Positions 1 through 7,435 of a stretch of DNA of 64,000 nucleotides are shown one piece after another. Source of the DNA: JAJZRV01 sp027442615. Lineage in GTDB: Bacteria; Pseudomonadota; Gammaproteobacteria; Burkholderiales; Ferrovaceae. How positions within the stretch are numbered: the first letter of the stretch is position 1; each line of letters starts with the position of its first letter. The position numbers and the translations under genes were made by a program. The notes beneath the pieces were generated by a model. That model had not been told where the DNA came from and did not search any database. It saw nothing but the letters and a program-made list of their open reading frames with translations. Where the stretch lies: assembly GCA_027442615.1 (NCBI GenBank), contig DAIBBI010000029.1, forward strand, positions 62,001 through 126,000, in the 5' to 3' direction.

Positions 1-795
1 TTGGGCGCCACAAGCCTGGTGCTCAATCTTGCCGCGCTGATGGCGCGCGTGGGGCAGGAAGTCCTGATTCTGGACGAGCATCTGGCGCACAATAATGCAG
101 GCAATGCCCTGGCGTTGAAACCGCGTCATGATCTGCTCAATGTGTTGCGCTGCGACAAGGCCCTGCCTGATGTCCTGCTGCGCGCCACTCCGGGACTGCA
201 TGTTTTGCCAGTGGCTCGTGTAACCCAGGCCATTCACCGGCTTTCCGTGACCGAGCACCAGCGCCTGCTGGACAGCCTGGTCACGGCCTCACGAAATGTG
301 GATGTGGTGCTGGTGGATGCCACCCGTCAGGAGGGGGGGTCGGTGATGGCAAGCCTTGCTCCCAACCAGCCCCTGGTGCTGGTTACCGATACTTCGGCTG
401 GCGGGGTTACCGCCAGCTATGCCCTGATCAAGCGGATGGCCCTGAAGGAAGGACTCCGCAAGTTCAGCATTGTGGTCAATCGTGCCCAGGAAAAGCACGA
501 AGCACGGGCAGTGGTGGATAATATGGCCCGGGTGGCCAGAAATCACCTGAAAGTGCAAATCGACTATCTGGGTCATATTCCAGTTGATGAACAGATGAAA
601 CGTGCGACACAATTACGCAGTTGCGTGGTGGCCACCTCTCCCGAGACACCGGCATCGCTGGCGCTGGCAGACCTGGAACGTGCCATGATGCGCTTGCCAT
701 CTCCTGGACAGGGTGAGGATTGGGGCCTTCCCAGCATGATCAAACGCCTGATCGGGCAGCAGACACGGCCACCAAACTGGGCTTACAGCACCTGA
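1..795 (+). CDS. flhG: FlhG/FleN-type MinD-like ATPase, 5' end cut by the window
   Basis: FlhG proteins act with FlhF to set flagellar number and position. The visible 264 codons start inside the P-loop and continue through the MinD fold, with the walker A' aspartate in LILDEH and the segment ending ASYALIKRM that FlhG shares with MinD. Where the family has GKT/S in the P-loop, the visible residues read G-A-T-S, so the usual lysine appears to be alanine. The real start lies upstream, and the TTG at base 1 is not a start. It ends 10 bases before fliA, the order also found in Pseudomonas fleN-fliA. The family call is firm. ATPase activity is doubtful because of the altered loop. Confidence 0.85.
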   Translation: MGATSLVLNLAALMARVGQEVLILDEHLAHNNAGNALALKPRHDLLNVLRCDKALPDVLLRATPGLHVLPVARVTQAIHRLSVTEHQRLLDSLVTASRNVDVVLVDATRQEGGSVMASLAPNQPLVLVTDTSAGGVTASYALIKRMALKEGLRKFSIVVNRAQEKHEARAVVDNMARVARNHLKVQIDYLGHIPVDEQMKRATQLRSCVVATSPETPASLALADLERAMMRLPSPGQGEDWGLPSMIKRLIGQQTRPPNWAYST

Positions 796-805
796 TAACG
801 AGAAT

Positions 806-1516
806 ATGTACACGCCATCCGGACTGAATGACAAGGAACAATGCCTCAAGGAATTCGCGCCGCTCGTCAAGCGCATTGCGCATCACTTGAAGGCCAGACT
901 GCCGGGTAGCGTCGAGGTGGACGACATGATCCAGGCCGGCATGATGGGGCTTCTGGAGGCGGCCGGCCGCTACGACGAACTGCGTGGTGCGCAGTTTGAA
1001 ACCTATGCAGCCCAGCGCATTCGTGGCGCCATGCTGGACGAATTGCGCCAATCCGACTGGATGCCGAGGACCATGCGGCGCGACGTGCGCCGCATTGAAG
1101 GCGCCATCAGCAAGCTGCAGCAAAAGATGGGCAAGCCTCCCAGCGAATCGGAAATTGCACAGGAAATGGGCCTTTCCCTTCCCGATTATCAGCAGATGCT
1201 GTATGAGTCGCGCGGTGCGCAGCTGATTTACTATGAAGACTTCCACGAACGCGATGAAGAGGATTTTTTTGATCGCCATGAGACGGAAAGCGATCCGGAT
1301 CCCCTGGACCTGTTGCGGGACAGCCGGTTTCGTACGGCCCTGATCCGGGCCATCGAAGAGCTTCCCGAACGCGAGCGTCTCTTGATGGGTATGCATTACG
1401 AGCAGGAGATGAACCTGCGTGAGATCGGCGAGGTCATGGGAGTGAGCGAGTCGCGCATCTGCCAGCTTCACAGCCAGGCCGTGGCGCGACTGCGCAGCCG
1501 CCTGAAGGGGCACTGA
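806..1516 (+). CDS. fliA: Flagellar sigma factor sigma-28 (FliA)
   Basis: This is the alternative sigma factor that directs RNA polymerase to late flagellar promoters. At 236 aa it has the family's length. Region 2 (about residues 20-90) includes the VDDMIQAGMMGLLEA core and FETYAAQRIRGAMLDELR. Region 3 follows (about 95-150), then a region 4 helix-turn-helix near the C terminus (LREIGEVMGVSESRICQLHSQA). ATG at 806 is the first start after flhG. The stop codon TGA overlaps the ATG of the stator gene (TGATG), so the two are translationally coupled. Its partner anti-sigma factor FlgM lies at 5221-5541, and four matching promoters occur in this window. Confidence 0.97.
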   Translation: MYTPSGLNDKEQCLKEFAPLVKRIAHHLKARLPGSVEVDDMIQAGMMGLLEAAGRYDELRGAQFETYAAQRIRGAMLDELRQSDWMPRTMRRDVRRIEGAISKLQQKMGKPPSESEIAQEMGLSLPDYQQMLYESRGAQLIYYEDFHERDEEDFFDRHETESDPDPLDLLRDSRFRTALIRAIEELPERERLLMGMHYEQEMNLREIGEVMGVSESRICQLHSQAVARLRSRLKGH

Positions 1517-2256
1517 TGGACAAGTTAAGCCTCGCGGGGTTGCTGATCGGCATATTGGGGGTGATCGGCGGCCAGTGGCTGGAAGGCGGGGCGATTTCTG
1601 CATTGGTGCAGGGCACCGCCTTCGTCATCGTGTTTGGGGGCACTCTGGGGGCGGTGATGCTGCAAACCCCGTTCCGGGTCTTTGTGGCGGCCATTCGCAT
1701 GGGGCGTTGGGTTTTTGTGGCGCCTGGCGTGTCGGCGCGGGAGTTGCAGGATCAGATCCTTGAGTGGAGCAATCAGGCCAGGCGGGAGGGTTTGCTGATC
1801 CTGGAGGCGCAAGCCACCAAAAATGAAGACCCCTTTCTCAAAAAGGGCCTGCAAATGCTGGCGGATGGCTATGCCGCCGAAAGAGTCCGTGAGGTCCTTT
1901 CGGTGGATATCCAGTCTTATGAGCATTTTCGCTGGTCCGCGGCGCGCGTGTGGGAATCTGCCGCAGGCTATGCGCCGACCATCGGCATGCTGGGCGCCGT
2001 ACTGGGACTCGTGCATGTCATGGAGCGTTTGGGTGAGCCGGCCCAGTTGGGTGCCGGGATCGCCGTCGCCTTCATTTCCACCATCTATGGCGTAGGCTTT
2101 GCCAACCTGATTTTTCTGCCCGTCGCCGGCAAATTGAAAATGTTGATCCAGCAGCAAATTGCGTATTATGAAATGGCGGTGGACGGGTTTGAGTTGATTG
2201 CCAACGGTGAGAATCCCCATTTTGTCAAAGGCAAACTTGAAGGGTATCTATTCTGA
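1516..2256 (+). CDS. motC: Flagellar stator protein, MotA/MotC type
   Basis: This is the ion-channel subunit of the flagellar stator in the inner membrane. The 246-aa protein shows four hydrophobic segments at about residues 5-25, 30-50, 153-172 and 180-205. The large cytoplasmic loop between the second and third carries the charged rotor-contact region. It belongs to the shorter MotC/PomA-like branch. The position directly after flhG-fliA and before a MotD-like gene resembles Pseudomonas motCD, hence the symbol; motA is the alternative name. It overlaps fliA by one base. Its stop at 2254-2256 lies one base before the next ATG. Confidence 0.92.
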   Translation: MDKLSLAGLLIGILGVIGGQWLEGGAISALVQGTAFVIVFGGTLGAVMLQTPFRVFVAAIRMGRWVFVAPGVSARELQDQILEWSNQARREGLLILEAQATKNEDPFLKKGLQMLADGYAAERVREVLSVDIQSYEHFRWSAARVWESAAGYAPTIGMLGAVLGLVHVMERLGEPAQLGAGIAVAFISTIYGVGFANLIFLPVAGKLKMLIQQQIAYYEMAVDGFELIANGENPHFVKGKLEGYLF

Positions 2257-2257
2257 G

Positions 2258-3016
2258 ATGGCGCGCCGCCCCAAGCGTGCCGATCGTGAGAATCACGATC
2301 GCTGGCTGATTTCGTATGCCGATTTCATTACGCTGCTCTTTGCATTTTTTGTGGTGATGTACGCCATCTCTTCGGTCAATGAAGGGAAGTACCGGGTGTT
2401 CAGCTCCTCCCTGAACACCGCATTCAGTCGCACGCCCATTCCTGCAGACGCAGATCTACAGACGCTGGACCAGGACAGTGTGCTGAGATCACTGCTGGAC
2501 AAGCGCAATGCGCGCCTGGCGAGACAGCAGCAAAAGCAGCAGGAGTATTTGCAAAGCCTGGTCGATAACCTCAACCGCATCCTTGCCCCGTTGGTGAGCA
2601 AAGGGCAGGTCAGCGTCATCCAGAGCGGCCGCGGCATCGTCCTGGACCTCAACGTCAAGGCCCTGTTTCATGAGGGGGACGCCATCTTGCAGGAGAAGGC
2701 GACAAAAACATTGTCGGAAGTGGCCGAAGTGTTGAAAGCGGGCAATCTCGCCATTCAGGTGGAGGGACATACGGACAATGTACCCATCAATACGCCGCTC
2801 TACCCCTCCAACTGGGAGCTCTCCTCGGCGCGCGCCAGCAGCGTGGTGCGGCTTTTCATCCGTCAGGGCGTGGACAGCAAACGATTGACGGCGGCCGGGG
2901 TGGCGGATAACCAGCCGCTGGTGCCCAACGACAGCCCTGAAAACCGCGCCAAAAACCGGCGCGTGACCGTGACGATCCTGACGCCTCAGGTTGCTTCCGA
3001 GGCTGCAACGCCATGA
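2258..3016 (+). CDS. motD: Flagellar stator protein, MotB/MotD type
   Basis: MotB-family proteins complete the stator and anchor it to peptidoglycan. ATG 2258 gives MARRPKRADRENHDRWLISY and leaves one base after the motC stop. A longer reading from 2198 would overlap motC and lacks family support. Residues 20-38 form the single transmembrane helix. Asp22 in YADF is the expected ion-binding aspartate. The OmpA-like peptidoglycan domain covers about 120-245 and holds the GHTDNVP motif and SxxRA(S) helix. Length (252 aa) fits MotD. Its TGA overlaps the next ATG by four bases (ATGA). Confidence 0.93.
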   Translation: MARRPKRADRENHDRWLISYADFITLLFAFFVVMYAISSVNEGKYRVFSSSLNTAFSRTPIPADADLQTLDQDSVLRSLLDKRNARLARQQQKQQEYLQSLVDNLNRILAPLVSKGQVSVIQSGRGIVLDLNVKALFHEGDAILQEKATKTLSEVAEVLKAGNLAIQVEGHTDNVPINTPLYPSNWELSSARASSVVRLFIRQGVDSKRLTAAGVADNQPLVPNDSPENRAKNRRVTVTILTPQVASEAATP

Positions 3017-4734
3017 AGTCCGTGCCAGATAAGGCAACTGTCCAGGCGCAGGCCAAATTCAAGCAGGCGCAACGGATACATCAACAGGGTCAACCTGCCA
3101 GGGCGAAGGCATTGCTCGAGGCAGTCATTCGCATGCTGCCAAAACACGCCGAGGCCCTGATGCTGCTTGGCCTGATTGCAGAGCAGGAAAACGATCTACA
3201 GGCGGCTGCAGATCTGGTGGAAAGGGCAAGGTCAGCCGATCCTGACAACCCTGTCGTGCATCTTTGTCTGGGAAATATCCAGAACAAGCAAAAGAAGCTG
3301 CATGATGCATCCAAAAGTTATTCCAGGGCCATAACGCTCAAAGCAGATTTTGTGGACGCATATTACAACTGCGGTGTCGTGCTTCAGGAGCTCAAAGAGT
3401 TTGATGTGGCAATGCTCTGCTACGACAAGGTGGTCTCAATCAAGCCCGATCATTTTGAGGCCTACAATAACCGGGGTAACGTTTTAAGGGATCTCAAACA
3501 ATTTGAAGAGGCGCTTAAAAGTTTCGACAAGGCCATTTCGCTCAAGCCCGATAATGCCGACGCGTACTACAACTCCGCGCTTGTGCTTCAGGACCTGAAT
3601 GAATTGGACGCGGCAATGCTCTGCTACGACACGGCCCTCTCTCTCAAACCGGATCTGTTACAGGCGTACGTCAATCGCAGCAATACGCTCAAGGATCTTA
3701 AACGATTTGATGATGCATTACGGAGCTTGGACGGGGCCATTGTAATCAACCCCGACTTTGCGGAGGCTCATTGGAACAAATCCATTCTGTTGCTCTTGTC
3801 GGGTGAGTTTCATGAAGGCTGGCGTGAGTTTGAATGGAGATGGCGATGGGACAAGTTTCCATCGCCGAAAAGAAACTTTGATCAACCGCTCTGGACCGGC
3901 AACGAATCCATTGTGGGTAAAACGATCCTTTTGCATAGTGAGCAGGGTCTGGGTGATGCCATTCAATTTTCGCGTTATGCAAAATTGGTTTCCGATGCCG
4001 GTTTTCGTGTGATTTTTGAGGTACATCGGCCCCTGAAAAGCCTGTTTGAACATCTGTCCGGCGTTTCACAATGGGTCGTGATGGGGGATCCGTTGCCGCC
4101 GTTTGATTTGCACTGCCCGCTGTTGAGCCTGCCGTTTGCATTCAAGACGGTTGAACGGACTATTCCTGCGTCGGTCCCTTATTTGTCAGGCAATGCAACA
4201 AAAGTTTCGGAATTTGAAATCAGGTTGGGAGAAAGGAAGGCGCCGCGAATTGGTCTGGTATGGAGTGGCAATCAACAGCATACAAACGACCATAACCGCA
4301 GCATCAAACTGTCCGATTTGTTGCAACAACTGCCGGAAGGATATCAATACGTCAGTTTGCAGAAAGAAATTCGACCCGAGGACCGTGCGATACTCGAATC
4401 ACGTCCAGACCTATTGAGTTTTGGAAGCGAGCTGAATGACTTCAGCGACACGGCGGCGCTATGCGAGCTGATGGATATCATCATCAGCGTTGATACCAGC
4501 GTTGCCCATCTTGCCGGTGCGCTGGGAAAAAAGGTCTGGATCCTTTTGCCCCACATGCCTGATTGGCGCTGGTTACTGGACAGGGATGACAGCCCCTGGT
4601 ATCCAACGGCAACGCTATACAGACAAAGCAGCAGGGGCGATTGGAGAGGGGTATTGGAGAGGGTTGCCGCCGACCTGCAAAACGAGGTCTCGCCCGCATT
4701 GGCATTTGAAGCCAGTTCGGCAGGTCCTGACTAA
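3013..4734 (+). CDS. TPR protein fused to a GT9-like glycosyltransferase domain
   Basis: Residues about 10-260 are tandem tetratricopeptide repeats of 34 aa, with alternating AYYN/AYNNRGN and SIKPD/SLKPD signatures. From about 290 to 560 it resembles glycosyltransferase family 9 (heptosyltransferase-like), with the G-LGD-IQFSRY nucleotide-sugar loop, SGNQQHTND and the DTSVAHLAGALG active-site region. Part of the TPR array is a 68-residue unit repeated at a 204-base offset. No signal peptide or membrane segment is seen. It is coupled to motD by a 4-bp ATGA overlap, so it belongs to the fliA-mot operon. TPR glycosyltransferases in flagellar loci often act on flagellin; that role is inference here. 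Confidence 0.85.
   Translation: MKSVPDKATVQAQAKFKQAQRIHQQGQPARAKALLEAVIRMLPKHAEALMLLGLIAEQENDLQAAADLVERARSADPDNPVVHLCLGNIQNKQKKLHDASKSYSRAITLKADFVDAYYNCGVVLQELKEFDVAMLCYDKVVSIKPDHFEAYNNRGNVLRDLKQFEEALKSFDKAISLKPDNADAYYNSALVLQDLNELDAAMLCYDTALSLKPDLLQAYVNRSNTLKDLKRFDDALRSLDGAIVINPDFAEAHWNKSILLLLSGEFHEGWREFEWRWRWDKFPSPKRNFDQPLWTGNESIVGKTILLHSEQGLGDAIQFSRYAKLVSDAGFRVIFEVHRPLKSLFEHLSGVSQWVVMGDPLPPFDLHCPLLSLPFAFKTVERTIPASVPYLSGNATKVSEFEIRLGERKAPRIGLVWSGNQQHTNDHNRSIKLSDLLQQLPEGYQYVSLQKEIRPEDRAILESRPDLLSFGSELNDFSDTAALCELMDIIISVDTSVAHLAGALGKKVWILLPHMPDWRWLLDRDDSPWYPTATLYRQSSRGDWRGVLERVAADLQNEVSPALAFEASSAGPD
3361..3768 (+). repeat. Two copies of a 204-bp (68-codon) unit in the TPR gene
   Basis: A double TPR unit starting near 3361 recurs near 3565, in register. 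Both copies carry the same 18 bases gcaatgctctgctacgac and similar flanks. This points to internal duplication of a TPR pair. Confidence 0.7.
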
Positions 4735-4754
4735 ACGGGAACGGGTGCAGGGGT

Positions 4755-5216
4755 TCAAACGCTGCCCAGGGTGCGGCCCGGGGTCGGAATGCTGGTCTGG
4801 CCATCGGGGCCGTACAGGGTGGCACTTTGTGCGGCATTGTGCAGCACCGTCAGGGCTTGCTGGTTGTGACGCAGCTTGATCTGGATGAGTTCGCCGTTGG
4901 TGCGGTTGATCTGCTCGGCGCGTTCCGCCATCTGGCGTATGGCGGTCCAGAGCTGGCGTGAGGCAGCATCCTCTTTTTCTGTGGGTGCTACGCCGGGGGC
5001 CGGTTGAAGCCTGCGGCGCTGTTCGGCGAGGCGCGTCAGTTGCTCCACCAGTCTGGTTTTATGGTCGGCCAGATCAATCAGCGTTTCGGTTTGCCCTGAG
5101 AGCAGGGTGCGCTGTTCGCTTTCCAGAACGTCGATGAAGGACAGTAACGCTTCATGCTCGGCACGCAGGCAGGATGCCCAATTGGAAGATGCGGCAAGGG
5201 ATGAAGGGCTGCCCAT
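4755..5216 (-). CDS. flgN: Flagellar chaperone FlgN
   Basis: FlgN is the cytoplasmic export chaperone for the hook-filament junction proteins FlgK and FlgL. The 153-aa protein is mostly helical: an N-terminal half with heptad-like spacing (LRAEHEALLSFIDVLESEQ, then HKTRLVEQLTRLAEQRR) and a C-terminal half with INRTNGELIQIKLRHNQQAL, typical of the family. ATG at 5216 is preferred; a TTG three bases upstream is possible. It follows flgM with only four bases between stop and start. The last residues (PTPGRTLGSV) are the usual disordered tail. Identification rests on the helical pattern and on its pairing with flgM. Confidence 0.88.
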   Translation of the reverse strand: MGSPSSLAASSNWASCLRAEHEALLSFIDVLESEQRTLLSGQTETLIDLADHKTRLVEQLTRLAEQRRRLQPAPGVAPTEKEDAASRQLWTAIRQMAERAEQINRTNGELIQIKLRHNQQALTVLHNAAQSATLYGPDGQTSIPTPGRTLGSV

Positions 5217-5220
5217 CAAA

Positions 5221-5541
5221 TCAGTGCTGGCGTTTATTGATCAGGTCCGTCACGGACGCGATCAGGCGGTCCGCGACCACGCTGGAGTTGACCTGAAACC
5301 GACCCTCACTGATGGCCTGTTTGATTTCAGCCACCTTGGCCGCATCCACCACGGGAGAACTGGCCATGCTGTTTTGCATGCTTTGCAGCTGCGCGGCGGA
5401 TTCGCCCAGGTGAACGCTGGTGCTGTTGGGGGCGTTGGCGTTGCTGGTTCCCGTTCCGGCGGTGCGAGAAGTTTGTGCGCGCCCCACACCATCACGGACG
5501 GTTGTGACAGGGGGTGTTTTGCCGGACTTTTCGACTTTCAC
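5221..5541 (-). CDS. flgM: Anti-sigma-28 factor FlgM
   Basis: FlgM holds FliA inactive until the hook is complete and is then exported through the flagellum. The protein is 106 aa. Its N-terminal half is Ser/Thr/Ala-rich and probably disordered, and its C-terminal half is the FliA-binding part (VDAAKVAEIKQAISEGRFQV, then VVADRLIASVTDLI). The start is GTG at 5541, backed by the strong Shine-Dalgarno AGGAGA at 5547-5552 five bases upstream. A sigma-28 promoter lies just upstream at 5576-5602, so FliA activates its own inhibitor, as in the classical circuit. Confidence 0.95.
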   Translation of the reverse strand: MKVEKSGKTPPVTTVRDGVGRAQTSRTAGTGTSNANAPNSTSVHLGESAAQLQSMQNSMASSPVVDAAKVAEIKQAISEGRFQVNSSVVADRLIASVTDLINKRQH

Positions 5542-5575
5542 GAAAATCTCCTGATAACTAGCCTTATAGCACCTG

Positions 5576-5602
5576 TTTTCGGCAGGCTACGACAAAACTT
5601 TA
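5576..5602 (-). promoter_or_regulatory. Sigma-28 promoter of flgMN
   Basis: On the minus strand the -35 is TAAAGTTT (5595-5602), the gap is 11 bases, and the -10 is GCCGAAAA (5576-5583). The FliA consensus is TAAAGTTT, 11 bases, GCCGATAA, so 15 of 16 core bases match. The predicted transcript starts about 30 bases before the flgM GTG. Confidence 0.88.
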
Positions 5603-5772
5603 GTGTGTTGGCGGAAAACAATTGTACGCCACCTTATCGGTTTTGAGGCGCACCAGGGATCTGACGGGACTCAGGGGGCAAAAACACCCTCAATTCATGC
5701 GATGGTGCGCAAGCCCTGTTTGCAATAATTCTCCTGTTCGGGGGTGAATTTCAAAAAAAGGAAGCGCGTCGC

Positions 5773-6549
5773 ATGGCGGTCATCGCGGTATTCAACCAGA
5801 AGGGGGGCGTCGGCAAAACCACCACATGCCTTAATCTGGCGGCGGCATTGGCAAGACAACGGCGGCGCCCCATCGCCCTGGATATGGACCCCCAGGCGCA
5901 CCTCAGCCTCGCTTGCAAAATTCGCGACCCGGCCCTGGGGACGGGCATGATTGCCTTCTTCAAGGACAGGACACCACTATCCCGGCTGCTGCGCGACACC
6001 CCGTCGGGCTGGAAAATCGTGCCGGCCTCGCTGGAACTCTCCAAGGTGGACGCCCTGTATGGCGGCGATGCCAAGGCGGCCACCTTGCTGCGCCAGGGGC
6101 TGAGTGCGGACCTCACGCAAAGCGGCGAGCCCATCCTGATTGACTGTTGCCCCATGCTGGGCGTTTTGACGCTCAATGCGCTGCTGGCCTCTGATCGGGT
6201 CCTGATCCCTGTCTCCGCGGATTTTCTGTCCCTGGAGGGGGTGCATCGGCTGGAAGGGGCGCTTAACGTGCTGGAAAAGAAGCTGGGCAAACTGTACCGG
6301 CGGCGCATCGTGGTGACGCGCTTTGACCCGCGCCGCAAGCTGTCCTACGACATTTACCAGCAGCTCAAGGAACGCTACGGCGCACAGGTGTGCGATACCC
6401 GTATTTGCGAAAACGTGGCCCTGGCGGCCAGCCCCATGCATGGTCAGGACGTGTTCAGCTATGCCTCGCAAAGCGGTGGTGCGGCAGATTACAAGGCGCT
6501 GACCCAGGAACTGCTGGAGGGCGGATTTTTCGAGACGGTGCGCCAGTAA
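5773..6549 (+). CDS. ParA-family ATPase
   Basis: Residues 10-17 read KGGVGKTT, a complete deviant Walker A with both lysines. The Walker A' aspartates lie in ALDMDPQAH and the Walker B-like strand in PILIDCCPMLG. Late in the protein, ICENVALAASPMHGQDVF matches the end of Soj/ParA ATPases. At 258 aa it is a small ParA without an N-terminal DNA-binding domain. No ParB gene is adjacent, so it is probably not a chromosome or plasmid partition pair. Neighbouring genes encode a coiled-coil membrane protein and a diguanylate cyclase inside a flagellar locus. A role in placing polar or chemosensory machinery is plausible but inferred. A GGAAG ribosome site precedes the ATG. Confidence 0.85.
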   Translation: MAVIAVFNQKGGVGKTTTCLNLAAALARQRRRPIALDMDPQAHLSLACKIRDPALGTGMIAFFKDRTPLSRLLRDTPSGWKIVPASLELSKVDALYGGDAKAATLLRQGLSADLTQSGEPILIDCCPMLGVLTLNALLASDRVLIPVSADFLSLEGVHRLEGALNVLEKKLGKLYRRRIVVTRFDPRRKLSYDIYQQLKERYGAQVCDTRICENVALAASPMHGQDVFSYASQSGGAADYKALTQELLEGGFFETVRQ

Positions 6550-6590
6550 TCTCCCGTCCAATTGTCAAATTACCTATTGTTTTCAGGGCT

Positions 6591-6606
6591 ATTCCATCAA
6601 TGGAAT
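6591..6606. promoter_or_regulatory. 16-bp perfect dyad upstream of the coiled-coil gene
   Basis: ATTCCAT, two bases, ATGGAAT. It lies 64 bases before the ATG at 6670, in the only intergenic space of that gene. It could be an operator, but no matching regulator is known. Confidence 0.3.
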
Positions 6607-6669
6607 CGCTCCGGCGTCTGATAGTCTCAGGATATCCGGGCACCGAGTCCTGTTCTTCGGGAGACCAGC

Positions 6670-7419
6670 ATGTCAGCACATGGAAGCACTTATCGATTCG
6701 ACACTTTGGCGAGCGAGTACCCTGCCGAGATCGAACATATTCGTCAGGCGCGTGCCCGCATCGAGGCTGAAACGGAAGCGCGGCTTGCCGAGCAGGCGCG
6801 CATTCGCGCCGAGGCCCAGGCTCGTTCCGTGCAGCCCTCCGAGCTGCGGCAGTCCCGCGAGGAGGATTTGCAACGACTGGAGCGGGAACATATCCGTGCC
6901 GAAAATCAGGCGATTGCCGCCATTGAACGGCGCATGGAAGTGGAATTGCGAGCCATTGAGGTGGACAATGACCGGATCCTGCAGGAAGTCCAGGCGGCCG
7001 AGGCTGCCGAAACCCGCCTGAGGGCTTTTGAGGAAGCGCGGGATTTGGCGCGCGCCAGGATGGATGAGGAAGTACGGGTGACGGTGCAGGCGCGCCAGCG
7101 CATTGCGGCGGAACAGCGTGCATTGGAAGCTGCAACGACACGCCGGATGGCGCAGGCCGAACTGGTGGAAGCCGTGCGCGCACAAGAGGCGCTGGAGCTG
7201 GAAATGGCGGCAAGCCAGCGCGAGACCTTGCGGGATGTGCAAGGTACTGTGGATGCCCTGCAGTTGCAGCGCAGCCTGCAGCGCAGCCTGTGGCGCGCAC
7301 GCGGACTCCTGGTGGCCCTATTGCTGAGCTGGGGTGCCTTTGGAGGCATGACGGCGCTGGTGTTGAGCGACGCCTCCTGGCTTACATCACTCAGGTCACT
7401 TATTCCAACACTTCATTGA
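6670..7419 (+). CDS. Coiled-coil protein with a C-terminal membrane anchor, unknown function
   Basis: I do not recognise a family. The 249-aa protein is almost all Ala/Glu/Arg/Gln from about residue 20 to 205, with long stretches such as EAETEARLAEQARIRAEAQ that indicate a continuous coiled coil. One hydrophobic segment at about 211-233 (LLVALLLSWGAFGGMTALVL) lies close to the C terminus, so it resembles a tail-anchored or spacer protein with its coil in the cytoplasm. There is no signal peptide. GGGAG stands eight bases before the ATG. It lies between a ParA gene and a diguanylate cyclase gene and may form a functional set with them. Confidence 0.7.
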   Translation: MSAHGSTYRFDTLASEYPAEIEHIRQARARIEAETEARLAEQARIRAEAQARSVQPSELRQSREEDLQRLEREHIRAENQAIAAIERRMEVELRAIEVDNDRILQEVQAAEAAETRLRAFEEARDLARARMDEEVRVTVQARQRIAAEQRALEAATTRRMAQAELVEAVRAQEALELEMAASQRETLRDVQGTVDALQLQRSLQRSLWRARGLLVALLLSWGAFGGMTALVLSDASWLTSLRSLIPTLH

Positions 7420-7435
7420 ATGCTCAATTGACTCC

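Noticed and set aside
5634..5641. ACCGATAA on the minus strand, resembling a sigma-28 -10
   Set aside because: No TAAA-type -35 lies 11 bases upstream; a full promoter with correct spacing occurs nearer to flgM at 5576-5602.
5773..6549. Plasmid-type partition system based on the ParA gene
   Set aside because: No parB, no centromere-like repeats and no replication gene are adjacent; the setting is flagellar.
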